From Thozetella sp. PMI_491 (Eukaryota; Ascomycota; Sordariomycetes; Chaetosphaeriales; Chaetosphaeriaceae), in assembly GCA_021432635.1 (NCBI GenBank), contig MU270024.1:372001-436000 (forward strand): a DNA stretch of 64,000 nt. Direction: 5' to 3'. Below the pieces are notes generated by a model, which searched no databases, was not told the DNA's origin, and worked only from the letters and a program-made list of their open reading frames with translations. The position numbers and the translations under genes were made by a program. Shown piece after piece: positions 1 through 10,933 of the stretch. Each line of letters opens with the position of its first letter. Within the stretch, counting starts at the first letter, position 1.

Positions 1-1374
1 GATCATGCATCTCCGGATTGGGATACACACACAGGATATCCGTTTATTTCAGCTGCACTATGTATGGTGCGACTTCGCGAGATCTAGAGCGCGATCGATG
101 ACCTAGCCGATGCAAGCGTCGGCGAGATTGCCGCCCGGCTTATTTTCAGGCGTTAATACAAACAGGCGTCACAGGATAGCCAACAATGTGTGTTTTGGTC
201 TTCCTTGAAGAAATAGGGGCAGGAATGCCGACTTTTACATTCCGTACGATTTCAGCATCCTCCTCTCACCCTATCGTGTCTTTCTTCTCCCCTTTTTTAT
301 AGAAAATGGCTATTGATATTGTATATGTATCTAGCATTACGTCAATGCTCCGACTGCCAGATTAGCGCCAAAAGAACAACGGCGGGATACCTCTGGGTCA
401 CCAAGTTTCAAGCCGGATATGACTGATCACCGAGCCATACGTTTACTCCTCTGCAAGTGACCCTTTAGGCTCACCTCCTCAGCTCTCCATTTGCTTGCTC
501 TTTTCTTTTAGAATAGTAAAAGGGCTAAAAAACTAGGCGGTATCGTTAGATTTAGAGGGACTTGAGACTCGACCGGTCGAAATCTATTTTTTGGCCAAGT
601 TTTGTTCGGCCTCTTTGATTAACTCTTTTTGATTTTCTTTTGCTTTTCCCTTTACATGAAGTGACGTGTCTTTTCAGGCACCTAAGAAAGCCGCGTAGGA
701 CTCAACAGGTCCTTTCATAAAAGCCTCCCTTTGCCCGGTTTATGAGGATATTAGCACTCGAACAATCTAGGTGGAGAATGTGGGGAGCAAACTAGCTTAA
801 CTTAAAGAGAATTCCCTCATACGAAAATCAGATTTTGTATGACGAACACGTACAGCATGAAATGTTCTGGCTGTCAGCCACCTCCAGTTCTTCTGTACTA
901 GTTGCTCCGATATTGCAGCTAACTTTCAGTTCCTCTAGGCATACGTTCGTGTCTCAATTTCAGTTCCTCTGGGCAGCATTATTATTAGATACTAACCTCA
1001 ACTAGTCTTGGTATTTATGTACGCTCTACTTATAATAATACTCACACTAAAACAAAGCTAGCAGAAACTACCCATAAGACATACTTGAAGGTCTAACCCT
1101 GCCGTTATATTTGATAATACAAGAGGTTAGAAGAGCTAGGAGAGTAGAGAAGGCTAGAGTTTAATTCTAGTCAAATCCAACCGACTACTGGCTCCTAGCC
1201 AAAGGCAGATCCTAGACCCTTTCGCTCTGTAAGCAACCTCACGATCCTGACAGGAGTGTTCTCTCTTTGAGTGTTCCGAGGCTCAATATACTACCTGTGC
1301 CTGCATCTCTGGTATATCATCTAAATTTTGCCTAAATGCTGGTTATGTCTCTTGGCACTAAGACTACAAAGAAA
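1..1374. other. intergenic, no gene seen
   Basis: No open frame with coding character was found on either strand. The stretch is AT-rich, with scattered short A/T runs. It lies downstream of the minus-strand gene ending at 1375, so the part nearest 1375 should hold that gene's 3' untranslated region and poly(A) site. I see no recognisable transposon or RNA gene. Confidence 0.5.
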
Positions 1375-4300
1375 CTAGGTAAACACGCCAGCTTGCATGA
1401 ACATGTCGAATTCTACATCGCTCAGGGCATCCCTGAGAACTTGCTGCTGCTTCGGAGTAGAGAGCCGTGGCCGCTTGCCGGGCAATGCTGACGGCTCGTG
1501 CTCAGGCAGTCCATCCCAAAGCGGGCGCTTGCCCTTGGAAGGCCCTGGGTCGGCACCGGCCGAGTCGGAATCGATCTCGATGACCTGCCTAGTGTTCCTT
1601 GGAACCTCCGCTTCTGACGTTGATGCGCCTCCAGCCTGATCCTCCGGCGATGTATCCGTTACGTAGATGACCGGCGGCGGTGACGTATTGGTACAATCGT
1701 CGCCTGGAGAAGCATGCTGCTGTCCGCTTGTCGTGCTCCCCCTTGCACGGACAGACGGGGGGGTTGGATTTCCGTTGGAATCCCGATTGATAGGTATTCT
1801 GATCGCTGTCTCGGCGTCCTTTGGTGGATTCCGCCAGACAATAGAACTGAGCCGTTTGCCCGGCCGCATGACCTTGACCGTGTTGAGCGCATCCATGAAA
1901 TTAAACCCGATGCCTTCGTTAGAGAAAACGTTCATCCCGCTGGCATATCTCTTGCCCGCCCAGAACTCCTCCCCTCTAGGCGAGCTCGGGTGCCTGCCGC
2001 CGGGTGACTGCTGGCCCTCCGCGGTACTGGCCCCGAGATGCTTGCGATACTCGGCTAGCTTAGGCTCCATGGAACGGTCGCGGCAAATGAAGTCGCTCAA
2101 GTTTCCGTCTCTGGCCCCCCAGCCGTGCTTCCGGTGGAACCTCTTGACCCGCAGATGCCAGTCTGGATGCGTCTCCAGGAGCGTGGCGAGCGGCAGCCCC
2201 AGCTCCAAAACTGTCGGGTCCATGACAAAGATGCAGAGCTCCTCGTCCCGGTCGCCCCTGCCCCTGCGCGAGTCGGCCGCCGTGGCAAGCACGACATTTT
2301 TCTCCTCAAAGTCCGGCAGCCCAGGCGGAAAGCCCCACAAGCAGTCGTCTCCCCCGGGCGGTTCGGGGTAGTCCCTGGGCTCTCCCGGCCGCGGGAGCTC
2401 CTCGAGCAGCGACGATATGCGGAACAGCGACGACGACACCTGGGCCATCTGCCCCATAAGCAAATCAAAGACGATATTGCGCGCCTTGGAGGCCGGCGCG
2501 GGCTTGATGACGACGTCGAGTCGGTGCCGCATGCCCTCGGCCTTCATCTCAGACAAGACCATGCGCCAGTTGGGAGAGTTCTCCCCAGCCTCGCCACTTA
2601 GCATGGGTTCGATGCCGCTGTGGCGACAGACCCGCGCGGCGCACGCCTTGAGCGTGTCTTGGGCGTTGCATTGCTTGAGCATGCTGTACCAGCATGACAC
2701 CGAGCCGCTCATGACCTTGGGAAAGTCGACTGAGGCCCGCCCAGGATGGCGCTGGAGGCCCGCCTCCTCGAGGAGGCGGTCGAAGAGAGACTCGGCCACT
2801 GCGAGGTAGCCCAGTTCACGCGTTGGCTCCCACGACGGCGTCAGATAGGCTGTGACTGTTGTGACTACGAGGAAGATCTTGTCCTTGGGGTACAGTTCGG
2901 CGTCCCCGCGGCTCTTGTTCGTCCACATCTCCTCCATGGCGTCAAGATCTTCCCGCGTCACGCGCCAGGCCTCAGTCAGGCATTTGAGGATGGAGCCAGC
3001 CAGTGTCTTCCGCGCGTCGACGGACAAGGGGGCCATGAGCGTACTAAAGTTATCCTCGGTCACGTGGAGGGCCACGAATAGAGATCGGACGTGGCGAGCA
3101 TCCCGAACCACTCCGTACTGGGTTTCGTAATTCCTTAGGGGGTCCTTGGGCGGAGTCTTTGGGCCTTTCTTGACGGCAGGATTGGCCTGGTTGAACCTCC
3201 TTGAGGTCCGGATCTGGTGAAGCACCGGCTTAGCCTTGCTCTCCGACGCCTTCGCGAGGCTACTTAGGATGGCTTTGCGGTAGATTTCGCGTGCCCAGTC
3301 CACAATGTAGTCGATGATGAGCAGAATTTGGAGTGCGCGGCTTGGCGAATCAATGCTGCCGCTCCAGAGTGGAAGTATGTGCTGCCGGGCGGCGTTTCAG
3401 CATTGTACCAGCCATACGCACATATATATAAGGAACCCTGACTTACGATGCAGCAGTCGTCTGTGTCATTGCCCTCCATATAACAGGCCGAGACGCTCCA
3501 GTGGTTGCTGCGATGAGACAAAATCCAGCCGAGGGGCCCAGCTCCCCACTCGGTTGTCTCCTCGGCGTCCTGGCGCAGCCCCTCTTGAGACAACAGCAGT
3601 TGCGACGCCTTCTCTATCGTCTCCTGGTGCAGTCTCCCCGCGCTTGTGTCATTATCCTCTGCCTCCGGCTCGGCGGCGAGAATAAGGAACGGAAATACCC
3701 ACTTTTGATACAAGAGTTTGGTTGCAATAGGTCCCTTGTCGGGCATCCGAAGGTTGTAAAAATCGTGCTTCGTCGTTGTGGCACGCCGCGGCAACTGCGA
3801 AGACGGCTCGCTCTGTTCATGAGGCTCCACATCCGTCTCCTTCGAGAACCAAAGTTGCGCGACTCCGTTGTCACTATTGCGTCTAACAGTCAGCGCTATC
3901 TAAAGTCAAAAACGATCAAATTGCCGGGAAACCACAACATACTTATCTGTGCTGTGACTTGCACCTCCATGACATGTACACGGCGCTCGGTTTGCTTGCT
4001 GGTCCCTGAGCGTCGCAGCATACTCATTACTCAGCCTCTCTGGGACAGTGCTGCGTTCCGCACACCAGAATCTGGCCCGGCATTCTTCGCTGTTCGGTAA
4101 GATTGAGCTTTAGTTGGTTTTGAGACCACACGACTCGAGTATATCAGAGATACGCACCATTCTACCTCGACCGACAGACGAGCCATGGTTTCTGACGTCA
4201 GAATCAATGGCAGCGTAGAGTCTTCTGGATCTTTGCCGGCAGCCAGCTGCCTGGCCGACCTCGCTATGAACTCGGCTCGAGGCTGCACTTGATCGCGCCA

Positions 4301-4501
4301 TGGCTTATGGAGCACATCTGCACTAATGTAGCCACGGTATTCGCTAATGTCGGTATCGCCCAGTTGTCGAATATGCCGGAAAATAGTCCTGCAGATGTTT
4401 GAACACGGCAGCGTTCCGGTGGAAGCAGACTCCGCTTCATCGAACCCTATTTTGATGCCTATCTTTCCAGAGTCTTCATCGTTGTTAGAGCTTGCCGACA
4501 T
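1375..4501 (-). CDS. large orphan protein, four exons, SUMO-interacting-like motifs
   Basis: Proposed exons on the minus strand are 4501-4158, 4089-3965, 3895-3447 and 3381-1375, giving 974 residues with all phases consistent. The start is the ATG at 4501 (MSASSNNDEDSGK). I recognise no enzyme domain. The C-terminal quarter is low-complexity and rich in Ser, Pro and acidic residues. It carries VIYVTDTSPED and VIEIDSDS, each a short hydrophobic patch followed by acidic or Ser residues, as in SUMO-interacting motifs. Basic stretches (KGKRPLW, GKRPRL) nearby could be nuclear localisation signals, so a nuclear protein is plausible but not shown. The exon 4 start is supported because the frame upstream of the first internal GTG reads on smoothly (SRALQILLIIDYIVDWARE) to an AG acceptor. 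It faces away from the HET gene at 5047. Confidence 0.6.
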
Positions 4502-5046
4502 TGCTGATTGGAAAGCCGGCCGGATAACACGGCTTTTTCTTTTCTTCTTCTTTTTCTTTATTGTTTAAAATTTTCGGCTAGGCAGGTATGTGTAAATTCC
4601 CGCCATGCATGGTTGGAAGTTATACTGCGACTTCGTTGCTGAGAGGCAGCCGAGAGTGCAGAGCCCCATCAGGCGCAGGCCGCAGCGGCGCTGCATTCCA
4701 TGTAGCATGGCCCCCTGACACCAAGCATTGGACAGCACAAGGGTCGCCAAACTCGGCTGGCAGGTGTCGGTAAAAGAAAGAAAGCTGCTCCATGGTTTGC
4801 CTACCATCAGGCCTCTCAGTCAGGCGATAATACATTGGCTCTAGGTTGCCGCCGCGGTTCGGCCGGTTGGAGAGCCTTGCTGCGGGGACAAGGGGTGTTG
4901 TGGCTGTGCCGTTTCATGCTCACCATGCGACACACAGCTGAGTGCTCACGGTCAATCTCATTAGACGTCAATTCCCGCGGCCGTAGTTGCACCTTCGAGG
5001 CTCTGGTATACTTCCAAGCCGTCGGACACGCGCGCCGGATCTGAGC
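4502..5046. promoter_or_regulatory. shared divergent promoter region
   Basis: This 545-nt gap separates the start of the minus-strand orphan gene (4501) from the first HET gene (5047). It must hold both promoters. A pyrimidine-rich run lies at about 4531-4562, close to the orphan gene's start. No TATA element is convincing. Confidence 0.4.
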
Positions 5047-7241
5047 ATGCTGGGAGGAAAGAAGCGCAAGCGGTGCCAAGTGGCTAGTCCTCATAGCAAA
5101 CGTTCATGGCGACCAGAGACCGGAAGCGTAGAGGCGGAAGCTCTCTGCGAGAGATGCCGCCGCATACACGCCGAGGCTGGCGACATTCGCATCAGGCCAG
5201 ACGCAGGAGCGCAGATCGCCAAAGTTAACGAAGACCTCCAGCAGCTTCTCGGCTCACCCTGCGCCTTCTGCCGCCTGCTGGGGTCTATCAAAGACGCGAG
5301 CCTGGATGGGCGCGAATGTCGGCTCTACGCTTACTCGGCCAATTCTATATATGCTCGCGTTCGCATTCCTACGCTCAAGAGGCACGATATCTCATCGTCT
5401 GTACTGCTCGGGATTGTGGCGTCCACCGCTCGATCCACCAAGCTCGAGGCAACAGACTACATCGGTATCGTGGACCCTAAACAGGAAGGGAAGAGCAATA
5501 GCATCGGCCCTCGGCGAGTTGCAAAAGACCGCATCAATTATGCCATGATTCAATCCTGGATAACTTTTTGCCAGAGCAAACACGGTCATCTATGCAGTCC
5601 TCCCATCACCAAGATAATAGAGAGGCTGCGAGTGATCGATGTCGATTCATTGCGTGTCATAGCGGCGCCTGAGAACTGCAACTACGTGGCGCTTTCCTAC
5701 GTCTGGGGATCGCATGCTACTCCGACTGACAGCTTCTCCCAGGTGGTGCGGGACAGCTCCGTGGTCGCCAAGAAGCTGGGATATAAGTATCTCTGGGTTG
5801 ACAAGCATGTAGGTCTGACTAGTAGCTTTGACTGTCTCGCGAGTACTTACTAATAAGGGCTTACCAGTGCATTGATCAAGACAGCCCTGCCGATAAACAT
5901 GAACAGGTCCAAGCTATGCATGTAATATACGGCAACGCGAGGCTGACCTTGATCGCGGCTGCTGGCGAAGACTGCCAGTACGGGCTGCCTGGCGTGGCAA
6001 GTCGGGAGAGAATCGAGCAGAGTGCTCTCTCCATTGACGGCAATCTCTACGTTCAGAACTTTCCCCATGTATCTCAGGCCGTGGGCGGCAGCCGATGGGC
6101 CACGCGAGGCTGGACGTTGCAGGAGGGGCTACTGTCCCACCGGAGACTCATCTTTACAGACCACCAGGTTGCCTTCCAGTGCTATGGCATGCACTGTGTC
6201 GAGGCCGTACACTGGCCCTACGAGCTGATGCATGCTAAATCCTCGCACCGGTTTCCCGAAAACGTACCCAGGCCACCCTTGGGCCGCCAGATCCAAGACC
6301 AACAATACTACAACACACTCCAGCCAGACTTCAAACTGCTTTCGCTTCTCGAAGAGTACAGCAATCGCACGCTCTCCTACCCGTCAGACTCGCTCAATGC
6401 ATTCCTAGGCGTCCTCTCCAGCTTTGCAAGCCGCAAGCATCCCATCTACCACGTCTGGGGCGTGCCTCTGACCCACCATCGTGATGAATGGGAGCTGAAG
6501 CTCAACTGGCGGCACCGGCAGCCGTGCAGCCGGCAGGCTCAGTTCCCGAGCTGGTCCTGGGCGGGATGGTCCGGGCCGGTGACACGGGGGCGTCAAGTTC
6601 TCAGGGGCGGTAGAAACAACTTCTTGATATACCTGGAAGGGAATAATAGCCAGGGTGACGAAGCCAAGGTTATAGAGCTGCAGGAGTTCGGTGCGAAGCA
6701 CAACATGTACCACGCGTACGCGTCTGCCTCACCGTTCCTCCGGCTAAGTATATGGGCCGTGAATCTGGAATTAACACACGTCTCCTGGGACGGCTTTGGC
6801 GAGGCGGCGAAGCGGGCATACTACGCCGAGAGGAACCTGGCCAACCCGCACGAGCGCAAGGATGATGCATTCCGAGAGGGGCTATATGTCAAGCTCCCGC
6901 GACGAGGGTATACGGAGCTGGCGTTCTTTTACCTCGACGATAAGAATTTCGACGCCGCCTCCCTGCATGAGAAGTCACTAACGGGCATGATGTATGATAA
7001 TGATCCTTCCAGCTTCGACATCACCTTCATCATACTGGTTTCACGTGACGAGGGCCGCTATGAGAGGTTAGGATATGTTCTGTTCCAGCCGGCCGAGCAG
7101 ATGCCAACGACCGATATAGCGTTCCGTTTGGCTAATGGGAGACTGAGCAAGGTGCGGCCGGATATAGCGCCGGTGACGGGCGAAAGGGAGCAGCTTCTGT
7201 GGGACGAACAAAAGAGGGGTATGGTCATCCGATTAGGCTAG
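5047..7241 (+). CDS. HET-domain (heterokaryon incompatibility) protein 1
   Basis: Two exons, 5047-5808 and 5868-7241, give 711 residues. The intron has donor GTAGGT, a CTTACTAAT branch region and a CAG acceptor. Splicing restores the family motif LWVDKHCIDQ across the junction. HET-domain landmarks follow the family order: ALSYVWG before the junction, WVDKHCIDQ across it, AMHVIYGNARLTLIAAAG after it, then RWATRGWTLQEGLL. The N-terminus carries a CERC...CAFC pair of cysteine motifs often seen ahead of fungal HET domains. HET proteins act in non-self recognition and trigger regulated cell death after hyphal fusion or pathogen-like cues; the trigger for this one is unknown. The ATG at 5047 (MLGGKKRKRC) is preferred to one at 4987 because it starts directly before the basic and cysteine-rich segment. 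A second HET gene follows at 8479 on the same strand. Confidence 0.88.
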
Positions 7242-8163
7242 AAGACCGAGCGCCTCCCGGAGCTAATTTTGGGATTCATTACTTGCGAGACATGGATGTA
7301 AGAAAGTACGTTCCTATAAGTTAGTTATTAAATGTTATACTCGTGGCCAAGGCCGCCTTGCAAATCGTGCCCGGTTAGTGTTTGTGCTACTCGCGCCATT
7401 ACCCGTCAATGACTGTGGATTGGTTGTTTGTCAGCTGGCTAACCCTCTTTATTCTAGATCTTGAAAGTATCTGGTTTCAGTGGGCAGGCCTTTGCAACCC
7501 TCTTATGGTCCTGTGTGTGGCATTCACCACACCCAAGTAGCTTTCCCCTGGTATCTAGCTCTTGTACTGGCCTGAGCGTCTGCGTTGGCTCAAGGGCTTG
7601 TAGATTGTGATTATGTTGACCAAATCGAGCTTCAGCACGGTATACAACTTCCTAGTCTTTGTCCTAATTCTCTTTTACCACAATTGAAGACTGACACCAG
7701 TACGATATCGATAATATGGAAGGCTCTACTGTAACGGCGAAATACCCATCTTCCTTTAGTAAGATTTAATCGTAGAAGAAAAGCCTTGTGAAACAGCCCA
7801 TTAATATATAGCTATAAATTAGTCTTAATAGGAAAGAGAGATGATTTTTGGGGCTAGTGATAAGGCAATGGCGTAGTAGGTAGGCAAGTAGGTAGGTAGA
7901 TATAACTTCAAGGTAGATAAGTGGTGGAATAGCTGGGCTACTCCCAGCTGTCAAGTAAGTAGGGTTAGGGTTGTGCTGGGTACTCGCACTGCGTATAAAC
8001 CTGCCTGGTCCTGGCCGGATCTGCAGAACTAGCACACAGCTTGTTAGCGCCAACAGGTCTGACGCTACAGTGTAATCGAACTAGGACGTAACGAGACAGA
8101 TCGCCAACATCATCCCCAAAACTGGCGAAAGAAAGGAGGGTAACTATTCGGTAGACAAGCGAT

Positions 8164-8210
<47 letters not shown>

Positions 8211-8478
8211 TAATTAGTCTTGATATCTCATTGTTTTGAAACTCGCTGTGTGCCCGCAATAAGCTTCCAAGCAGCTGTTTCCCTCTCCAGAGCGCTCGAG
8301 GCTGTTGCCTCAGGCATCCAGCACTTGATACAGGACATTATTGCTGCCTAAAATCTAGTACTTCACACACGATATCTCACTCTCAAAAGGCGTGTCTGAT
8401 AACGTTCTGCAGGCCCAACAGCGCACCATCCTCGGAGATAGATATTAAAGTATTCTTCGGTACCATTCAGTGAATACG
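7242..8478. other. intergenic with long homopolymer tract
   Basis: No gene is supported. The sequence holds short GTAGG-type repeats near 7875-7900 and a long T-then-A tract at 8167-8210. The last few hundred bases are the likely promoter of the second HET gene. Confidence 0.5.
8167..8210. repeat. T32-A12 homopolymer tract
   Basis: Direct reading shows 32 consecutive T residues (8167-8198) followed at once by 12 A residues (8199-8210). The copy number may not be exact, since homopolymers are error-prone in sequencing. It lies about 270 nt upstream of the second HET gene start and could be a nucleosome-depleting poly(dA:dT) promoter element or the tail remnant of a retroelement. Confidence 0.9.
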
Positions 8479-10185
8479 ATGACCGACGAAAACTATACTT
8501 TTGAGAGGCTCAACGCATCATCTATAAAGCCGTTTAGGTTGCTGCACCTGCAGCCTCGCTACGGTGCTGACGTCGAAATCACTCTTGCTGAGACATCACT
8601 GGAGAGCGGCGTGCGATATGAGGCCCTCTCCTATACTTGGGGCTCTTCAGACGAGCCCTGTTTTGTTCGATGCAATGGCTCGCCGTTACAAGTCACAAGA
8701 AATTGCAAAGTGGCGCTTCAGCATCTGCGAGCCACGGAGCCCCGGGTTCTTTGGGTGGATGCCATTTGCATCGATCAGTCCAACATTCCGGAGCGGAATC
8801 AGCAAGTGACCATGATGCAGGAAATTTACGAAAAGGCAGTCCGCGTCGTCGTCTGGCTTGGTGAGCCCACCCCAGAACTGCAACTTGGCATGCATGCCAT
8901 CCGCGTCTTCGCCAAGTTACTTAGCGAGAATGAGAATGTGCTGCCGGAACACGACGGCTGTAAACAGATGATGGAGATGAAAAGCATGAAGGAGAGCCTT
9001 AGCTGCCTGGCCGGAGCAGCATGGTGGCGACGAATCTGGGTCGTGCAGGAAATACACGCCGCCGAGAGCGCCACTGTGCGATGTGGAGATATCGAAGTAC
9101 CATGGAGTGCTTTTGAGACATTTTCACTCTGGGTCGCAAAAACCGGCGTCTCAAGATTCCCATATCACATCGGCCTCGTTGCCCAGCGCATCCTTCTAAT
9201 GATTACGTTCAAGGGCCGCAAGTCTAGCCTCCCCAGCTTGCTAGCGGCCTTCGAGAACCAGGAGGCGACGGACCCGCGCGACAAGCTTTTCGCGCTGAAT
9301 GGACTTATGCACGAGACTTCAAAGGTCGAAGTGAATTACTCTCTCTCCGTCGAGGAAGTTTTCATTATGGCCGCCCAAAAGTCCCTCGAAGTTGGCGGTA
9401 GCTTCGATGCGCTTCGCCCCTGGGACTTCAGCGGTTACGAGGATGACCGAACAGGGTTGTCGGGTACTTTGCCGTCATGGACCAGAGACGTTTCCATACG
9501 AAGAATCTCAAACAAGATTGATATCTGCTCCAATTTTTCAGCGTCACGGGGAACCAAGCCGCAGTACACTGTCGAAGGTCGGGTATTAAAAATACGATGC
9601 AAAATCGTCGATCATATCTCCCTCTGCGGTGCTATGATGCAAAGAGAGCCACGCTTCTTTTACCCGGCGTTGCAGGAGTGGAGAGAAGTTATATTCTCAC
9701 TTGATAGGTATCCGAATGGCGAGGATTTGTTCGATGTCTTTTGGCAACTTATTTCTCTTCTATCAATTGTGCAGCCCATCTCCGACTATGACGACCTGAG
9801 CTTGAAGTCTACCCGCTTTATCTTTCGAGAATGGCTCAAGCTTATAGGGTCTAAAGGCCCAAGCGAGGCCGATGCCGCCGTTCGTCAAGACCAAAAAGCG
9901 TTATTGTTTCAGAACAAGTTGGAACTCCCCATAGGCTTATCTATATGTACTACGGAAAAGTCGTTTGTGGGAGCCGCTCCCCCGTTGGCCCTCCCTGGGG
10001 ACCTCATAGCAATCCCTACGGGTTCGTCCAAGCCTTACGTTCTCCGAGAAGCTGGGAATCAAACTTTCAGGATTGTTGGCCCCTGCTACATACACGGGAT
10101 TATGAGGGGTGAGGGCTGGGCCGGGGATGTAGAAAGGGAGGGTTCTAGAGCCGCTACCGATTTGCACGAGATTTCAATAGTCTAA
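8479..10185 (+). CDS. HET-domain protein 2 (HET-6-like)
   Basis: A single exon of 568 residues. The first in-frame ATG is at 8479 (MTDENYTFERLNASS); a GTG nine bases upstream is not a credible fungal start. Canonical HET motifs appear early: YEALSYTWGS at about residues 53-62, LWVDAICIDQSN near 95-106, then the QEIYEKAVRVVVWLGEP segment and WWRRIWVVQEI near 180-190. The spacing and the one-exon layout resemble the HET-6 subgroup. It is probably cytoplasmic and a candidate in vegetative incompatibility or innate-immunity-like cell death. The C-terminal half lacks a domain I can name; it contains the family-typical DPRDKLFALNGL motif near residue 270. It is unlike HET protein 1 in length and flanking domains, so the two are neighbours rather than a recent duplication. 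Confidence 0.92.
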   Translation: MTDENYTFERLNASSIKPFRLLHLQPRYGADVEITLAETSLESGVRYEALSYTWGSSDEPCFVRCNGSPLQVTRNCKVALQHLRATEPRVLWVDAICIDQSNIPERNQQVTMMQEIYEKAVRVVVWLGEPTPELQLGMHAIRVFAKLLSENENVLPEHDGCKQMMEMKSMKESLSCLAGAAWWRRIWVVQEIHAAESATVRCGDIEVPWSAFETFSLWVAKTGVSRFPYHIGLVAQRILLMITFKGRKSSLPSLLAAFENQEATDPRDKLFALNGLMHETSKVEVNYSLSVEEVFIMAAQKSLEVGGSFDALRPWDFSGYEDDRTGLSGTLPSWTRDVSIRRISNKIDICSNFSASRGTKPQYTVEGRVLKIRCKIVDHISLCGAMMQREPRFFYPALQEWREVIFSLDRYPNGEDLFDVFWQLISLLSIVQPISDYDDLSLKSTRFIFREWLKLIGSKGPSEADAAVRQDQKALLFQNKLELPIGLSICTTEKSFVGAAPPLALPGDLIAIPTGSSKPYVLREAGNQTFRIVGPCYIHGIMRGEGWAGDVEREGSRAATDLHEISIV

Positions 10186-10933
10186 ACTGAGACACGTTTT
10201 GAGTGAGTGCAGCTTACGGATGGGGAGTCAAAAACTTAGATATCTATCACCCATTGATTCATGCTGTCCCGACGCCCCGCCATCGCCCAACTAGTGAGGT
10301 ACCTCTTGCCTGAACGCAAAGTTAGGTGGCACCTACAGCCTGGCCCGAGATAATTAATACATAAATGCTCTCACTCTTCTTGGTCAGGAGAAGACGCGAA
10401 TCTGCGAAACCAAGTGAAGAGGAAATCAATCGACCTGGTAACCTTTCCATTCAACAACGAGGCGAACAATGACCATGAGAGGATAGAGTGTGAGCTTCCG
10501 GCCCCTCTTCTCGTGTCAACGGAGCAAGTAGGTGCCCAAGAAAGTGACTGCATTGGCCATTTCATGATTTGTCCGCCCAAGAAAAGAGGGCGGGGAAAAG
10601 CTAGGGGCGCCTCTGAGCTCGGCACTCTCTTGCCCACTACCAATGGATGTATGTCGCCTGATACAAGCCCGGCACACAACTAAACCTGGGGGAGTCTAGC
10701 TTCACCTGGCCTGGTAGCGCCAGTGGGACAAATCAGTGGCGGCCCTTATCGCTGTCACTAGAATTAGCCACAAGGCCCACAGATATCACTAGAGGTTCCC
10801 CGCACTGCCCCTGCAACCTTGCTCCGTTCGTACAAACATGCGCGTGCCCCGAATGCTCTGCCAAGTGAGGCAAGACTGTGCAATATAGGCCTGCCCATTA
10901 GATGTCTTGACAGTGGCGCCGGAAGATTCCAAA
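10186..10933. other. intergenic, promoter of Zn2Cys6 regulator
   Basis: A 748-nt gap with no convincing gene. A short frame at 10414-10683 lacks an ATG and any recognisable feature. The 3' part should contain the promoter of the regulator at 10934. Confidence 0.45.

Noticed and set aside
1667-2371. Long plus-strand frames opposite the first gene
   Set aside because: They are antisense shadows of exon 4 of the minus-strand orphan gene, which has the coherent splice pattern.
10414-10683. An 89-codon plus-strand frame before the regulator
   Set aside because: It lacks an ATG start and has no motif; the opposite strand is equally open.
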